64,000 nucleotides of DNA from contig NC_090946.1 in assembly GCF_040807025.1 (NCBI RefSeq), positions 79,482,641 through 79,546,640 of the forward strand. Direction: 5' to 3'. The notes under the pieces were generated by a model that was not told where the DNA came from, searched no databases, and was given only the letters and a program-made list of their open reading frames with translations. A program made the position numbers and the translations under genes. The stretch is from Struthio camelus. Taxonomy: Eukaryota > Chordata > Aves > Struthioniformes > Struthionidae. This document shows positions 23,881 to 37,000 of the stretch, in pieces; position 1 is the stretch's first letter; the number at the start of each line of letters is the position of its first letter.

Positions 23881-24171
23881 CTCTACACGGCTTCCAAGAG
23901 ATGTAATAACGAAATCTGGGCGTATTTATAAAAAGGAGGAGTGGAAAGGCGGCGGGAGGGGGGGGGGGAGGATGATTACTTTGTAATCCTGGCGCTTATT
24001 CATTCATGAAAGTACCAACAACGTGACTATTACAAAGAGCCCGACCCCATTTCCAGCCGGCCACCGGTAACCCCGCTGCACGCCAGCGCTGAAGATAAAA
24101 AGGTTTCGCCTGGAAGCAGTTTTTCTCAGAAGCGGGGAACAAATTGGGACAGATCAGTAAAGCTACATAAC

Positions 24172-24228
24172 GGGGGGAAGAAAAAAAAAAAAGCACGGAG
24201 CTCTGTTTTTTTTTTTTTTTCCCTCCCC
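24172..24228. repeat. A-tract/T-tract inverted repeat beside the CpG island
   Basis: GGGGGG-AAG, 12 A, a 13-nt centre containing GAGCTC, 15 T, then CCCTCCCC. The G/A arm pairs with the T/C arm. It lies about 150 bp left of the divergent CpG island. Confidence 0.7.
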
Positions 24229-24358
24229 CTTATTTCAGTCATACCGAGTTGTACCACTTTCCGCCCGTCAGGCAACAAAACGCGATGCTTTCCCTGCCGT
24301 TGCCCAGCCTACAAAAACTTAACACGACTCGTGCGGCGCAACCGCCGCTGCCTCAGTT

Positions 24359-24400
24359 TATATATATATATGTACGTATATATATGTATATATATGTCTC
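24359..24400. repeat. TA/TATG-rich simple repeat
   Basis: Short TA runs interrupted by TGTACG and TG, directly at the left border of the CpG island. Confidence 0.85.
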
Positions 24401-24429
24401 CGCACGGCGGCGGCGCGGCCGGCTCTTAC

Positions 24430-24550
24430 CCGCTCGCCGCGGTCGCTCCGGGGGCACCTCCGCCGCCAGCGAGGCTGAAGCGGGGCGGCGGCAGCAGCGC
24501 GGGCCGCCTTCACCTGGCGGCGCGGAGCCGCAGCGGCGGCGCGGAGCTTC
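24430..24550 (-). other. SOCS4: Candidate SOCS4 non-coding first exon
   Basis: On the minus strand a donor-like G|GTAAGAG has its GT at 24429-24428, inside the CpG island and in the correct direction. A second donor-like CAG|GTGAAG has its exon end at 24514. Either would splice to the acceptor at 18493. The right boundary is a placeholder because no start site can be read from sequence. Confidence 0.35.
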
Positions 24551-24589
24551 CCGCCGCCATCCTGCCTCTGGCCGCCGGGGCCGAGACCG

Positions 24590-24676
24590 GGGCCGGGGCC
24601 GGGCCGCCCCCTTCCCTCCCCGCGGCGGGGCGGGGCGGCGCCGAGCGCGGGAAGGCTGGAAGCGGGCGGCGCGCAG
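24590..24676 (+). other. WDHD1: WDHD1 non-coding first exon (left end approximate)
   Basis: GCGCAG|GTAAGA at 24676/24677 is a strong donor. A long T/C tract ending in CTCCTCAG at 24919 is a strong acceptor. Together they define a 243-bp 5'UTR intron. With 25 coding exons this gives 26 exons, the number I recall for the mammalian gene. The transcription start is not visible, so the left coordinate is nominal. Confidence 0.6.
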
Positions 24677-24678
24677 GT

Positions 24679-24689
24679 AAGATGGCGGC
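24679..24689 (+). promoter_or_regulatory. YY1-type motif AAGATGGCGGC
   Basis: Matches the extended YY1 consensus exactly, just downstream of the first donor. Such sites typically lie just downstream of CpG-island transcription starts. The ATG in it also opens a frame in phase with WDHD1 (see findings). Confidence 0.5.
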
Positions 24690-24939
24690 TGCCTCCTGTC
24701 AGAGCGCGGCGGTGCCGCTACCGGCCGGTTTGCGCGTGGCGGGCGGCGAGCGAAGGCAGCGGCCGGTTCTCGTGCGGCCCAGCCGCTTCCTCTGGGGCCG
24801 GCGCTGGGCTCCTTTCCCCACCCGCTCCAGCCCTGCCCCGCTGCGTGGTGCTGCTGCCGCTTCCCGGGTTTTTTTTTTTTTTTTTTCCTCCTTCCCGCCT
24901 CAACTTTTGTCCTCCTCAGGCGGCGGGGCGGGAGCGAGG

Positions 24940-25016
24940 ATGGCGGCGGGGCGGAAGCCCATGCGGTACGGCCACACGGAGGGCCACACGGACGTGTGCT
25001 TCGACGGCTGCGGCGG
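24940..25016 (+). CDS. WDHD1: WDHD1 coding exon 1 (residues 1-25, codon 26 split)
   Basis: Begins with the start codon after 20 nt of 5'UTR; the exon itself starts at 24920. Encodes the conserved RKPMRYGHTEGHT start of the first WD40 blade. Donor GG|GTGAGT. Confidence 0.95.
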
Positions 25017-28000
25017 GTGAGTGCCCCTCCCGGGGCAGGAGCGGCCTCTGAGAAACAGCGATAAAACCGCCAAAGGGAAGGGGTGAAACACGATCTGTCT
25101 GGAAGGGGTGGGGGGGGAAATCAATAATACGATGGCATTAAAAAAGTTGCGTAAAAAAGGTAAGTTTGGGCTTTTTCTTCTTGCCCCCCTTAGCAGCGGG
25201 GTCGAGAGGGCGGTCGGTGCGCCCTCAGTATGGACGCCCTGGATGTTCTTGTTCTCTAGTTAATTATAACAAAAGCTTCTTCCAGGTGGACTGCTAGGGC
25301 TCGTGCTTCAGGGCTCTGATTTTCTAGAGACCGGGGTTAAATACAGTCTGGGGGGCGTTTTGTTTTATTTCTGTCCGTCGCTTTCTCAGAAGTATCTGTG
25401 CCAGCCGGTCAGATACTGGGCGAGGTGGGTTTCTGGCAAATCCTTTATCTGCTTTTGTTGGCAACCGGTTATAAGGCGTTTGTATTTTGATGCCCTGAAT
25501 TTTGGAGTGATCAGCATATAACTTAATGTACGCTTTTATATAAGAGTAATTTCATAGAAACTCGCAGAAATTGATGCGGGGTGGGAGACAATATGCTCCC
25601 AGACAATATGCAGACATCCAATACGGGGCTTACTGCCTCGTGTTTTTATTACGGCAGTTCTTGAATGCATAACTGTAAACTAAACGTTCTCCGTTAGCTT
25701 ATTATGCACAAAAATAAAAGGGAAGCCCAACAATAAGCCCCCTCAAAATGAACCTCACAGGTAAGTCTTATGTACTGAGTGTGGCCTAAGTCCATGAGCC
25801 TTGTTTGCTTACAATTCGGTTTTAAGTGTCTTCTGTTACAATGCAAATGTTTTTAAAACAACAACAACAAACACCAAGAAAACAAGTTAAGGCAGGGGGT
25901 GTACTCTTGTAGTTTTTGCTTAAGACCACTGTTCCACTACTGCTGGGCTCTCCGATGTGAGTATATGCCACATCAGCTCAGTGTTGCCGTCAAGGTACGG
26001 ACCTCAGAGAACTAAGACGGGAGAGTAACGTTACAGCCTCACCTCTGACTTTGTAACACTTCATTGTTCATAAATTTTTTGGGACTGCAAACAAATTTGC
26101 AAAAAAAGCAATGCAGAGTTTGGTTATAGATTCAGAATGGCTTTAATATAAAGAAGTTTTTCCAGTGTTTTTAATTTGCTCTGTGACTTCAGGTTATTGT
26201 TTATTGCATTAAAATTGTGAAAGTTAGCTCCAGCAGACTAGACAGTTGAATTCTGAACTGACCATTTTGTGGGGGTTCTTAACATATTCTGGAATCTGTT
26301 AAGCTTTCTAAACTTCGGTCAAGTATGTGCTAAGACTCTTAGGTTTGCCCTCAACTTTGTAATTAACTGTAAGGTGAATTTTCAAAGGCTTAAAAAGCAA
26401 TTAAATGCCCAGTTCTTAGAGAAATTAGTACTAATTAAATCCTTTGAAAAATTCCCTCTAGATCCTGGAGAAAAGTGGATTAGCTGATAATATTTAAGGG
26501 TCAATTTAGATGAGTGCCAGGCCTAGCTAGTTTTCAGAGACTCAGTTACTGTGTTATGCCACCAGATTTGTTTTCATATAAATTTTCAAGTATTTTTTTC
26601 CCATGTTTAACAAGTTTGTTTTTTTTTTAATGTTCGGCATTCAGTGAATTACATAGTGTATATTATGTTTCAGTTAAAAAATAGTAATGTTTTCATTTGG
26701 GGGTTGAAAATCACACTGGTTGTGCTTTCCATAGGCATATGTTAACAAATTCTGTATCTTTGAACAGCTACATTGTAACGTGTGGCAGTGATGGAGATGT
26801 TAGGATTTGGGAAAACCTGGATGATGATGATCCGAAGTCCATTAATGTGGGAGAAAAGGCCTATTCATGTGCTCTAAAGGTATGGTAGTTAGCAGAATTC
26901 CTGTAAATTGTGTTCTGCTGGCGTTGATAACGTACTGTGATTGTGCAAATACTTCTCAAATTTATTTTCAAACTCGGAGGTTCTGGTCGTGTGGGTGAAC
27001 ATGTATTGGGGTTATTTACAGAATAAGACGAGAATAATATTGTGCGTAGCACACTTCAGAGCCTGATGTATGTTAGCTATGTAGCTCTTTGTTAGATATG
27101 TAGCTCTTTGCCTTCATATTAATATATGAAAAAACTTGAATGCTGTTGAATGAAACCAAAGCAACAGGTATTATATGTTTTACCCTATCCAGGACTGTGA
27201 AGTAATTATTCCTTATACTAAGCTTTTGTAATTTTTTTTTCTCCTCTCCCTTCACATTCACTTATCCTTGCTTCTGACTTTGATGTCCTTTTGGGAAACA
27301 AATCCAGCAGATTAAGCTAATTATATGGTGAACTTTGTAGGCTGCTTCAGTGTTTTCTCACGATGTGGATTGCAAAAAGTTTCCCAGGGTAAGATGTGAT
27401 CATCAAGTATTAAGAAAGTGTTTCTCAGTGGTAGCTCAGCTCTTCAGTGAGGGAATGAATGTTTTCATTTGCAGCCTTTGACAGCTGATTCCTACTCTTC
27501 TGCCTTTCCCCATCCCAGAGGCTCTGAACTGTTGTTGACACAGGGAGGAAGCTTATGTGAAAGTCGATGAGCCAAGAGGTGGTTTTATTCGACCTATTTT
27601 AAGGTTCAAGGAATGGTAATCTCTATTTATCAAAAATTAGTTTCACGAAGTCAGTGTCTGATAGTGCTTTTGTAATATCAACGTATTATCAAAAGAAAAA
27701 GTATTTAGCTCTCAAAATTATTGTTCAACCCAAAGATGCCTCTGGCTTCCCTGCCACAACATTAGAAGAGAACAGATTTCTTGTTTAATAGTAAGTAGTA
27801 ATAACTTGTGAGAATGCTGATTACAGACAGTTCTGCAGCCTGACTGACTTGTTCTGGCATTTGAAGTACGACCAACCCTTTCTGTTTTAATGTTAAGGCC
27901 ATTCCTTTGTATATCTTGAAGTGATTATTTGGAGATAACAAGGCAAATAAGAGTTAACCATATCAATTTATATAATAGAATATACTTATTTTACTATGCG

Positions 28001-31000
28001 TGCTCATGTATTTAGCTTGAGATTCTCGCAGTAATCTTTATGCGCAATTATTCTTGTATTACATTAGTAATATAAAGGCGCTGTTTTAGACCTTCTGGCA
28101 ATTGTAGAAGAGAGGAATTCCAGAAATTTATATTTGTTCTTCAGATATTGTCTAGTTAACTTTTCAGTGATAATGGCTATTTTAAAATTGTTTTTTAACT
28201 GTTAGTGATTTTGGAGGGGAGGATAAAGGAGGAAATAAATGAAAATGAATGTATATGTCCATTGCCTTTAAAAAAAAAAAAAATTTGAAAATATATTTTC
28301 AGAACTACTGCCTTAGTAAAACCTCTTTTTATTTACCTTGAAGTATAGCTTATATATCTATTCCTAAATATCTGTACAATCTGTTTTCATCAATGGATTT
28401 TTAGAGTACTTTGCTATTTTCTCCTTCCCATAATTTGCTTCTGAAAAGATAAATAGAGGTGTCTTGACAGAGTTCTTGTAGCAAATCAATGGCAGAGCCA
28501 GAAATTGGAAAAGCTGCTAATAAGAGGATGAAAAATCCTTTTTATTAATTTCTGCGCATTGCTAGGAACGGTCCTGTACTCCTAGACTTTTGTAATGGGC
28601 TTCTAGCTTTGAGATTTTTAATAATTAAAAAGTAATAAATAATTTTTATGTTACGATCCATTAAAATTTATTTTATTTTATATAATGTTATTTATATTTT
28701 ATTTTAAATAAGTAGTATTTGTAGACAACAAGATGAAGAATACTTTATAAGATTTAACTTAAGGAAATCTTGTTTCAAAACTTACCGTTCACTACTAAAA
28801 ATTTCACAAGAAACTCATTTGAGATATCTAGTGTAAGCTAAGTAATGAATCTGATCTCTTACGTTCTGAGATTATTTAGTATTGGCTGTTGTGCTGGTGG
28901 TTCTTTTCTTTTTCTTCAGGATTTTTACTATAAATTTAGGCAACTTTTTAAGAAACACAAATATGGCATTTCTCTACTTAAATATTTCAAAAACACACAA
29001 GTGAAGAAAAGTGTTGTAACTTTACGAAGAAGTACTGCTTTTCCCAGAACAGGATAATTATTTGTATGTTTTGCACTTCTAATCTGGAATCACGTCTAGT
29101 AGAGAACTGCCTCTGAAAACAACTCAACCATGGCTCGATCCGCTTTTCATCTTTCCTAGTGCCGTTTAACTGGGAAATTTGGTTCAAGGGTGCCCTCTCC
29201 TGATGATGCAGCATATTAATCTAAATAGCATGTGAAGCTCTTCCTTTTCTGAGAGCTCTCTTGCCTCTTTGAAGGGATTGTATTTTTCCATTCAGCTGGA
29301 AAAGGTCAGATAGTTCTCTTTGAAATTCATTAGTGACTTTGCTGAGTATTTGCTGTTTTGGTAAAGATTCACGTTGGGAAGGTCCTGATATAGTGAATAG
29401 CCATGGGGTTAACGTTATGAATTGTAAGTCTGCTGAAGCAAGAGTTGCTGACAGTATTAAGTCTATTAATGTATCTAGTTTTGCAGGACTGAAACTAAGA
29501 GAATCTTTTTATCAGTTTTTAGTAGTTTGTTTAAAATGATACCATGTTAAAGGTTCTGTGTTTGTCTGTTTTCTGGGGGGAGGGGGACAGTAAAGACTAT
29601 TTTCCCTCACTGCTCTCATTATTAGATCTCTTCTGGAATTACTAAAGTTAATCTACCCAAATATTGGGAACATGAGATGTGTGAGGGGAACATGTAATAT
29701 TTTGGGCTCTTTGGACATAAATATGTTTTAACTAACCAATTTTATGATGGATTTTCTTTTTAGAATGGAAGATTGGTCACAGCAGTATCTAACAATACTG
29801 TTCAGATCCATACATTTCCTGAAGGAGCTCCAGATGGCATCCTTACTCGTTTCACCATGAATGCCAACCACGTCGTCTTTAATAGTGATGGTACCAAAAT
29901 TGCTGCTGGTTCTAGGTAATCTGTCCATGATTAGGAAAAGCACTGCTAACGTTCAAAATCTGTCAAATCCCCTGCCTGCTGATTTTTACCAAGGACTTCA
30001 TTAATCCATATACCTCTGCGGGTTTTGAAGTATTGCAAAATGCCTTCCGGGGGTCGAGGGGAAGGGAATGCAAAGGACTACTAGGAAACAACTCTGAGAG
30101 ATGTTTGAGCCGCAGAATAATTTTAAATGGAAATCTGGTGGTGTGAAATAACTTCTTTTTAGGAGACTGGAGTATTTTCAGCTTTCATTCCTACAGTGCA
30201 TGAGCATAAGTATTCACCCATATGGATCTCATTGCAGCATCAAGGATTCTGTTACTGTGTGCTAAAGATAATGTCCTGACTGTTCAGGAACGTGATGCTG
30301 CAGATGCGTATACGCATGCAAAAGTTAGACGATTTCTGATTTGTATGAGAGCTTTGAGTCATTCTCTGACATAAGCATCATCACTGTTCTGCCAAATGAT
30401 AAGAGATGGCAGTTGCAAGACTCCCCGAGGGGGATAAATGCATAGTTTAGCTAATTTCTTAGGGAAGCATGCTTGCTTTTACATGATACGTGTGTACATC
30501 CTTTGACAGAGGTGGTGAAATAGCAGGCAGGCAATGCTCTTGTTTGTTTATTTAAGGCTCAGGTGATTCTTAATTGGGTTTAGCAAACTCTCTTGGCACT
30601 GTAGCTGACTTGGACTGTTTGCCTGCCTCTCTGCTGGAATTTGTCCTCTGCCCCCACAGCAGAGATGGCAGCACATTGCATCTGGTTTCTGCCTTGTCTA
30701 AGTGTGAATTGAACGAGAAAGCAGTTTGGATGAAGATACGGGGCTGTGAACGCTGGCAGCTGTGGAGCGGATACACCAGCTCCACCAAAACTAGGAGGCT
30801 GGACAGCTGGGGGCAGTAACACTCTAATCTCTAAATCTGACAGGGTTCATGGATTTGGGCCCTTTGTCAGTACTTGTTTCTGAGGGAACAGCTCTGTCCC
30901 AGGATCTGGCTTTGATGAGAGCAATTAAGCAGTCAGCAAATGCTTTCTGCGTCAAAAAACTTTTAAAAAACCCAGCGCTTTTGCAGCCTGATCGGGGCCC

Positions 31001-34000
31001 GCACATTAAGAAAAATAACTCATGAGACTGAGGTGGCCCTTCCATGAGGTCTTCTGTAAATGTATTGGGGGTGAAAGTGACAACCATGAAATGAGGGAAC
31101 GCAACTAAGAAGAACTGCTTTCAGTCGTCACAGATTACTTAACCTTTTCGTGAAGTCTGTAAACTTCATATACATGACGTTTAACATCCAATTGGCCACT
31201 AAAATTCAGAGGAACGGTTTGAAAAATGGCTGTGCAACCTCTTAAACAGAAAAAAAAGAAAAAAACTGGCAATAGGATTTAAGGTTGCCTTGCATTCTAG
31301 AAAGCAACTGAAATGATTCTAATTGTCTCACTATATAACTTGCATGCTTGTTTTTATGACTGTTTTTGTTAGCATTAGCTATTTGGCAAAACTGAGATTA
31401 TGATTCTGAGTATAGTCAGTGATTTAACTCTTTGTAGATTTAGAGCCTAAAGTCAGATTTCTTTCTGAAGGTGCGGCAATGAAGTATGCAAGAGAGAGTG
31501 TTATTGAAAGATTGTCACAGGAGCTCTTTGCCTTAGCAGTTAGCGTTGTTATTTTGAGTTAAATTGCAGTAATGTCTGTAATTTAGGAGGGGGGAATAAA
31601 GTTGTAAAAAATCAGTTACTGTGTCTGATACGCTAAATGGTCTTTAAAAATCCTGTTTAAAAACTTTACACAATAAACTGTTTGCCCTATCTCTTTTTTC
31701 ACTAGATGATCAAATAATTATTGAACATCGGTACCACTTAATAGATATCAGAGAGCTGACTTAACAGGAACTAAGCACAGGTTTTCATTAGCTCATACAG
31801 AATATTCTATAAAACTGATATACTATCTGTGTGTACATAATATCCTCTTAAAAGAGCAACCGTATTTTATAAACTTTGATTTGAACAAAAATTATCTTCT
31901 GATAAGATAATCTGGCCCTTGCTTAAATTGTAGTAAGCTTCAAGATTCTCATTTTTCACAAAGATCTTAGAGTGCTGGAAGCCATAACTTCCCAAAAACA
32001 AACTTAGTGCCCAATTTCATTTTTATTGCTGTCAACAAATAGTCTATCTCTGTTAATAGCCTTGTCAATACTTTTATATCTGTGCTGTTGTGATCTACAG
32101 TGACTTTATGGTCAAAGTTGTGGAGGTGACTGATAGCAGCAAGCAGAAAACATTCCGAGGACATGATGCTCCTGTTTTAAGCCTTGCTTTTGACCCCAAG
32201 GATGTTTTCCTGGTAAAAGCATTTTCTTATATACTTTCTACTTTGTATTTCCTTTCCTTTTTTAAAAAAAAGTTACTTCTGAAAAAAATAGTGACGAGGC
32301 ACGTAAGACAGTTTCATTTCAACTCGCTTTTCCGATGATGGAATATGTGATAATTTGTTGCCTCCTGGGAAAACTCAGTCTCTATCTTACTACTCGGTTA
32401 CTCTCTATGTTCAGTTTCTCTCTCCTCTCTTCTCTAATGCCAATCTGATTTTTAGAGGGGAAAAGCTTGTTCTCTAAAGTAATTTAATATTAATGTTGAG
32501 CCTCTTTTGTGAATGAGCGTCCCACTTAAGTATGAGAATTTCTAATTCCAGTAGTGTAGAGTCAAGGGAACTATCAAAGAAAGTGATTTAGGCTTGATAA
32601 TGTTAGAAAGTTTTAAGCATGAGTCTGATTTATACTGAGAGACTTTCTTTTTAAAACTGCCTATATATGTCTATAGGAATGGTTATAGGTATCTTTTAAT
32701 TTTGTAGCATTAATTTCAAAACGTCTTTATTTGTCACTTTGTTTACAAAAATCTGTTACATAGGCATCGGCAAGCTGTGATGGTTCTGTCAGGGTATGGA
32801 AAATCGCAGATCAGGTAAACGGACTATCTTTCAGAGTTAAATGTTTCATAAGAAATCAGGGATTTCACTGAGAGCAGGAACAGTCTACCGCTGGACTGGA
32901 ACAACCCTGTTGGAATAAATGGCTCTTGTCTTTTTATATATCATCGGTAGCTGCTGCTAATATATATAACATGTTTATATCTAAAAGTCCTGTGCAGATA
33001 AGAGGGTAGCTATGCACTGGAACACCTGAAAGAAGAAATGGTGAATTCAGTTTTTTAAGAAATTTAATCACACTTTGCTTTTATCTATTTCTGGGAGAAG
33101 TTTCAAAACCTAAGAATCAACAATTGCTTGAGTAGCTGTGGACGGTTCTTTCAGTCTGCGGAATCCCTGATTTCTTCTCTTCGTCTTTCTTCATGGGCCA
33201 GCGTTGTCTGCCTTGTCCTCAGCATATTTGAAAGAAACGCTTCTGTGTGAAGACATCAATTAACAACAAACTCCTTGTTTCAGAATTTCAGCTAGCTGCT
33301 TTCAGAGGAAAAGGAAGGGTCTTTTTTTATCCTAATACACAACTGTCCAGCTATATTTTGTTTTAGTTTATTTTTACCGAGCTTCCTATGAAATACTGGA
33401 TAATTTTAAGGATTGGAGACTGACTGCTAGTGAGGGTGGAACAACAGTACAGAGCACTCATCTTGTTGAGTGGTCTGGTTGGTCTTGATCATACAAACAA
33501 GTTTCCTTTCACTCAATCAGGAAGAGATTTTTCCTACAACCAGATTAAGACCCCTGAAGATTTTAAACCTTCTTTTTAGATATGCGGTGTAGTTTACTTG
33601 CTGGGATCACTGATAATGACTTTTTCTTTTTTTTTTTCCCCTTTTTTTCGGTAGGGAATTTTGGGCAGAGTGTTGCTTCAGTCTCTGCTGCTCTCTGCCA
33701 GTGACGTGCACACGTTTAGTTTTCCAAGGACTTGGGGTCCAGCTCAGTGCATACCAGCTTCTTTGATTTGTAGAGATGGGGCTTAGACTCACTATAGTGA
33801 GTTTAAGGCTATTGACAAAGGGCTCACTGTTCCACTTAGGTTTTACAGTTCCTTACAAGAGGCGTGCAAATCATGCTTATTATAACTACAGTCGTTAGGC
33901 TCAGCTCGGCAGTACTTGGCGAAAGAGTTCGGGGCCTGTAAGAAACCAATTAGCTGAGCAAATGAGCCTTATGCTCTAAGAAACTTAAGAAGTGGATTTC

Positions 34001-37000
34001 AGGTGAACACCTTAATAAAGCAATTCTGCACATGTAGCGTTATTTCTGCTACATGCCATTGACTGAGGTAAGAATCCATGTGTAGTTATTCCTCTAAGTG
34101 CTATTGAGAATGCACCCCACACTTGTAAATCGCTACTTTTTAAAATGAAAGCATACTTCTAGTGTGAAATCTAACTTACAGACTGATGGTTGCTTTTTGT
34201 GGTAATTAGACTGACAGTATCCTGGAATTATGGCAGTAATGTATGTATCTGTGCTGTAACATGAGAACATAGCGATTCAATCATCTTTATACTGCTGTGG
34301 CAAGATTTTGGCCGATGTGTGTCACCCTGCTAAAGTCGCACTGGGTATTACAAACGCAAACTGGCCAGGATTTTCTCCTTATAACCTAAAGATGTGTGAA
34401 CTCATTTGTCCTGTACTTGATTTAAAAACACTTGTTCTGTGGTCTTATTTCTATTACAACTAGTTGTATTGTAATTAAAATATTTTCATGTCTAAACTGG
34501 CAGTTTTTTGGGGGAGGGGGGTTTGTTTGGTTTTGGAGGTGTGTACCATTGCATTTGGATGAGAGATTATTTCAGTTCCAAAGATGGTAGATGTTTTTTT
34601 TTTCCTTTCAGGATTTTCCCATACTACTTCTGTAAAAATTTTTACAATATAGAGGATTTTCACAAAACTAGAAAACTCATTTTTGAATATATTGTTTTCA
34701 GACATGCGTGACAAGCTGGCTACTGCTGCTGAAATGTAATGATGTGATAAATGCTAAATCAATATGTAGGCTTGGCTGGCAACCTGGAAGTGGGAAGGTA
34801 AGTGACACGTTGTTTTAGTGGCATCTTAATTCTCCCTTTCTCTTTGGAAGTACAGCAGCAGAATTTAATCCAGGCAAGTCCCGATCCCAGCTCCTGGGAA
34901 TGAAGAAAATATTTAGGGTGAGGTTCCTTTTTAGGAAAAATGAAAAGCTGGAAATGGTTACTCATTTAAGTGCCAGACTGATGTTGGCAGTAGTTCAGAT
35001 GTCAGCACAGTACAATGTTAAACAGTCATGTTGCACTGAATAGGAAGGAACACTGTGCATGAGGGAAATAACCTAATTGTTCACCACTGAGCATCAAAGG
35101 GGTTCAGTCTTTGTAATTTAAGTAAATTTTGTCCCATCAGTAATCTTGCTCTGTAAACGCCTTCTAAATAATAAATTGTTCCATTTCTTTTCAACTAAAG
35201 AACAAATTTGATTCTACTGTGATTAAAGGTGTTGCTGATAGTACTACATTCTGTACATTTAGTGCATTGTATCTGTACCAATGCCATAGGACAATAATGG
35301 ATTGCTAGTCAAAATGGGTTGGGAGGCAGGAGTTTGTGTAACCATACAGAAGTCTGTTCCTGAAATCTAGAATGCCCCTGCAGCATCTGGTAATGCAAAG
35401 GGAAGCAGAGCAGGGAGCAGATAAATTCAGACCTTGTTTGCAATGAGGCATGCCTTGAAGTAAAGGACAGGGAATCAACCAAAGTTGGCCGTTTGGAAAA
35501 ATTGCTTCGTGGCTTCTGTTCTTGCCTGTGACCTGGAACAGTGCTTTGGCAAAACCTATTCATCCTGTGTTGGCATTCTAGTATATTAGATCTAAAGACT
35601 ATTTTTCCAGTGTTATCTCACAAACCTTACCTGAGTAATCTCTTTCCCTTGACTTGGCCTTTCTGAGGTCTGTCCCCCCAAGTCCAATCCAATACCTTGC
35701 TGTTGTGATAGCATTATGCATAGCTTTTCTGTGGATGAAAGAGTAGCACCTGCAGTACAAATTACTTCATGTGCATATTGCATAAAAACATGCCTCCTTT
35801 TGATTTTTTTTAGGCTAGTCCCTCACGCTAATATTTTTTGAAATGTAAGCAGTTGTCTTGCTTCTCTTATAAAGCAGAATGTCAGAAGTCTTTTCAAAAA
35901 AAAAAAAAAAAAGCTGAATCTTCAGAAATAAACAGGATCTTACATAGCTTTGTGAAAGATGAAATGATCTACTTCAGGAATCAGCCATTCAAATAAGATT
36001 TATAAGAAAAAAAAGGTAACCTGATCAAGAGGTTTGGGGAGGCAGAGAAAAGGGAGAACATAAGCCTTACGTTCAGAACATGTGTAATTAGTTTTCAGTG
36101 TTTGCTAGCTGTTTCATAAATAAGAACTTCTAACCTTATGTTGCAGCTGTCATTATCTTCAGTTCTCTGCCAGAAAGAAATGAAGATTAAAATAAAAACA
36201 GCCATGGTTCAGTATGTTGCATATGGAAAGCCTTAAAGAATCTTGTAATTCAAGATTACTTTTCTTTTTCCCCACTTTCTCAGCTGATATTGGTAGGATG
36301 CTAAGAGATGTGTTAAATACTGAGGCAGAATGAAGGAGCTGTGCTATGAAATAGGTATGTTATTTGTTTGAACGTTCTGTTTGAAAGATAACTTGTTCTA
36401 AATTGTCTGATTTTTGTTTCCTTTAAACAGTTATTGGCAGTTCCTGTAGATAAAGTTGTTAAACTATACAGAAGAGAAACCTGGGATAATCAATTTGATC
36501 TGTCAGATACTTTTGTCACACAGGTAGGTACATAAACCAAGTGTTTGCTAAATCTTGTGTAATTTAAACCTTGCCTGGAACATAAATGTCTAGCAGAGCA
36601 GTTTTTTTCTTTATCTTCTCCCCTTCCCCACCCCTCACTTGCCCACCCATCCCTCAGTCATAACTGCCCAGATTTTCTTCTTCATTTTTTGATCCTGTTA
36701 CTTTTTATTGTAAACTATGGCTGTTTATAAAGACGAGAGATGCTAGATGAGCGTCAAGCATGTCCTTACGTGGTACTGGTTCTTCACCTTCCTTTATGGT
36801 AACCAGCCAGATCTCTAAAGTTTACCGGTGAGTCACTGAGTGCAGCTGAACATGTTTTCATAAATTATTCTAAATACATAGAATATTAGGGAAAATGTTC
36901 AGAGTATTATTTCTTTACACAATGAGAATAGGTTTGTCTACTATTTTACTAAACTGCAGTTTTGCTATATAGTAATACATTGACTGTGTCATCGTCTTGC

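Larger units (their letters stand above)
18493..24429 (-). other. SOCS4: SOCS4 first intron (presumed)
   Basis: The acceptor at 18493 is clear. The donor proposed at 24429 is inferred. The intron holds one CR1 fragment, a CpG-enriched pocket near 23440-23880, a G-run near 23950-23971 and A/T-tract inverted repeats. Several open frames here (19217-19591 and others) lack domains and are taken as chance. Confidence 0.5.
24380..25020. promoter_or_regulatory. CpG island, divergent SOCS4/WDHD1 promoter
   Basis: The segment is extremely GC- and CpG-rich. It contains the WDHD1 start exon and lies head to head with SOCS4. No TATA box is evident near the proposed starts. An E2F-like TTCCCGCC is at 24548-24555. 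Three YY1-type ATGGCGGC motifs are at 24553-24560 (minus), 24682-24689 (plus) and 24940-24947 (plus). A shared promoter is known for the human SOCS4/WDHD1 pair as I recall it, and the geometry here fits. Confidence 0.75.

Noticed and set aside
24331-24939. Long frame covering the WDHD1 promoter as an N-terminal extension
   Set aside because: GC-rich DNA has few stops, and a strong donor and acceptor remove most of it. Kept only as an intron-retention note.
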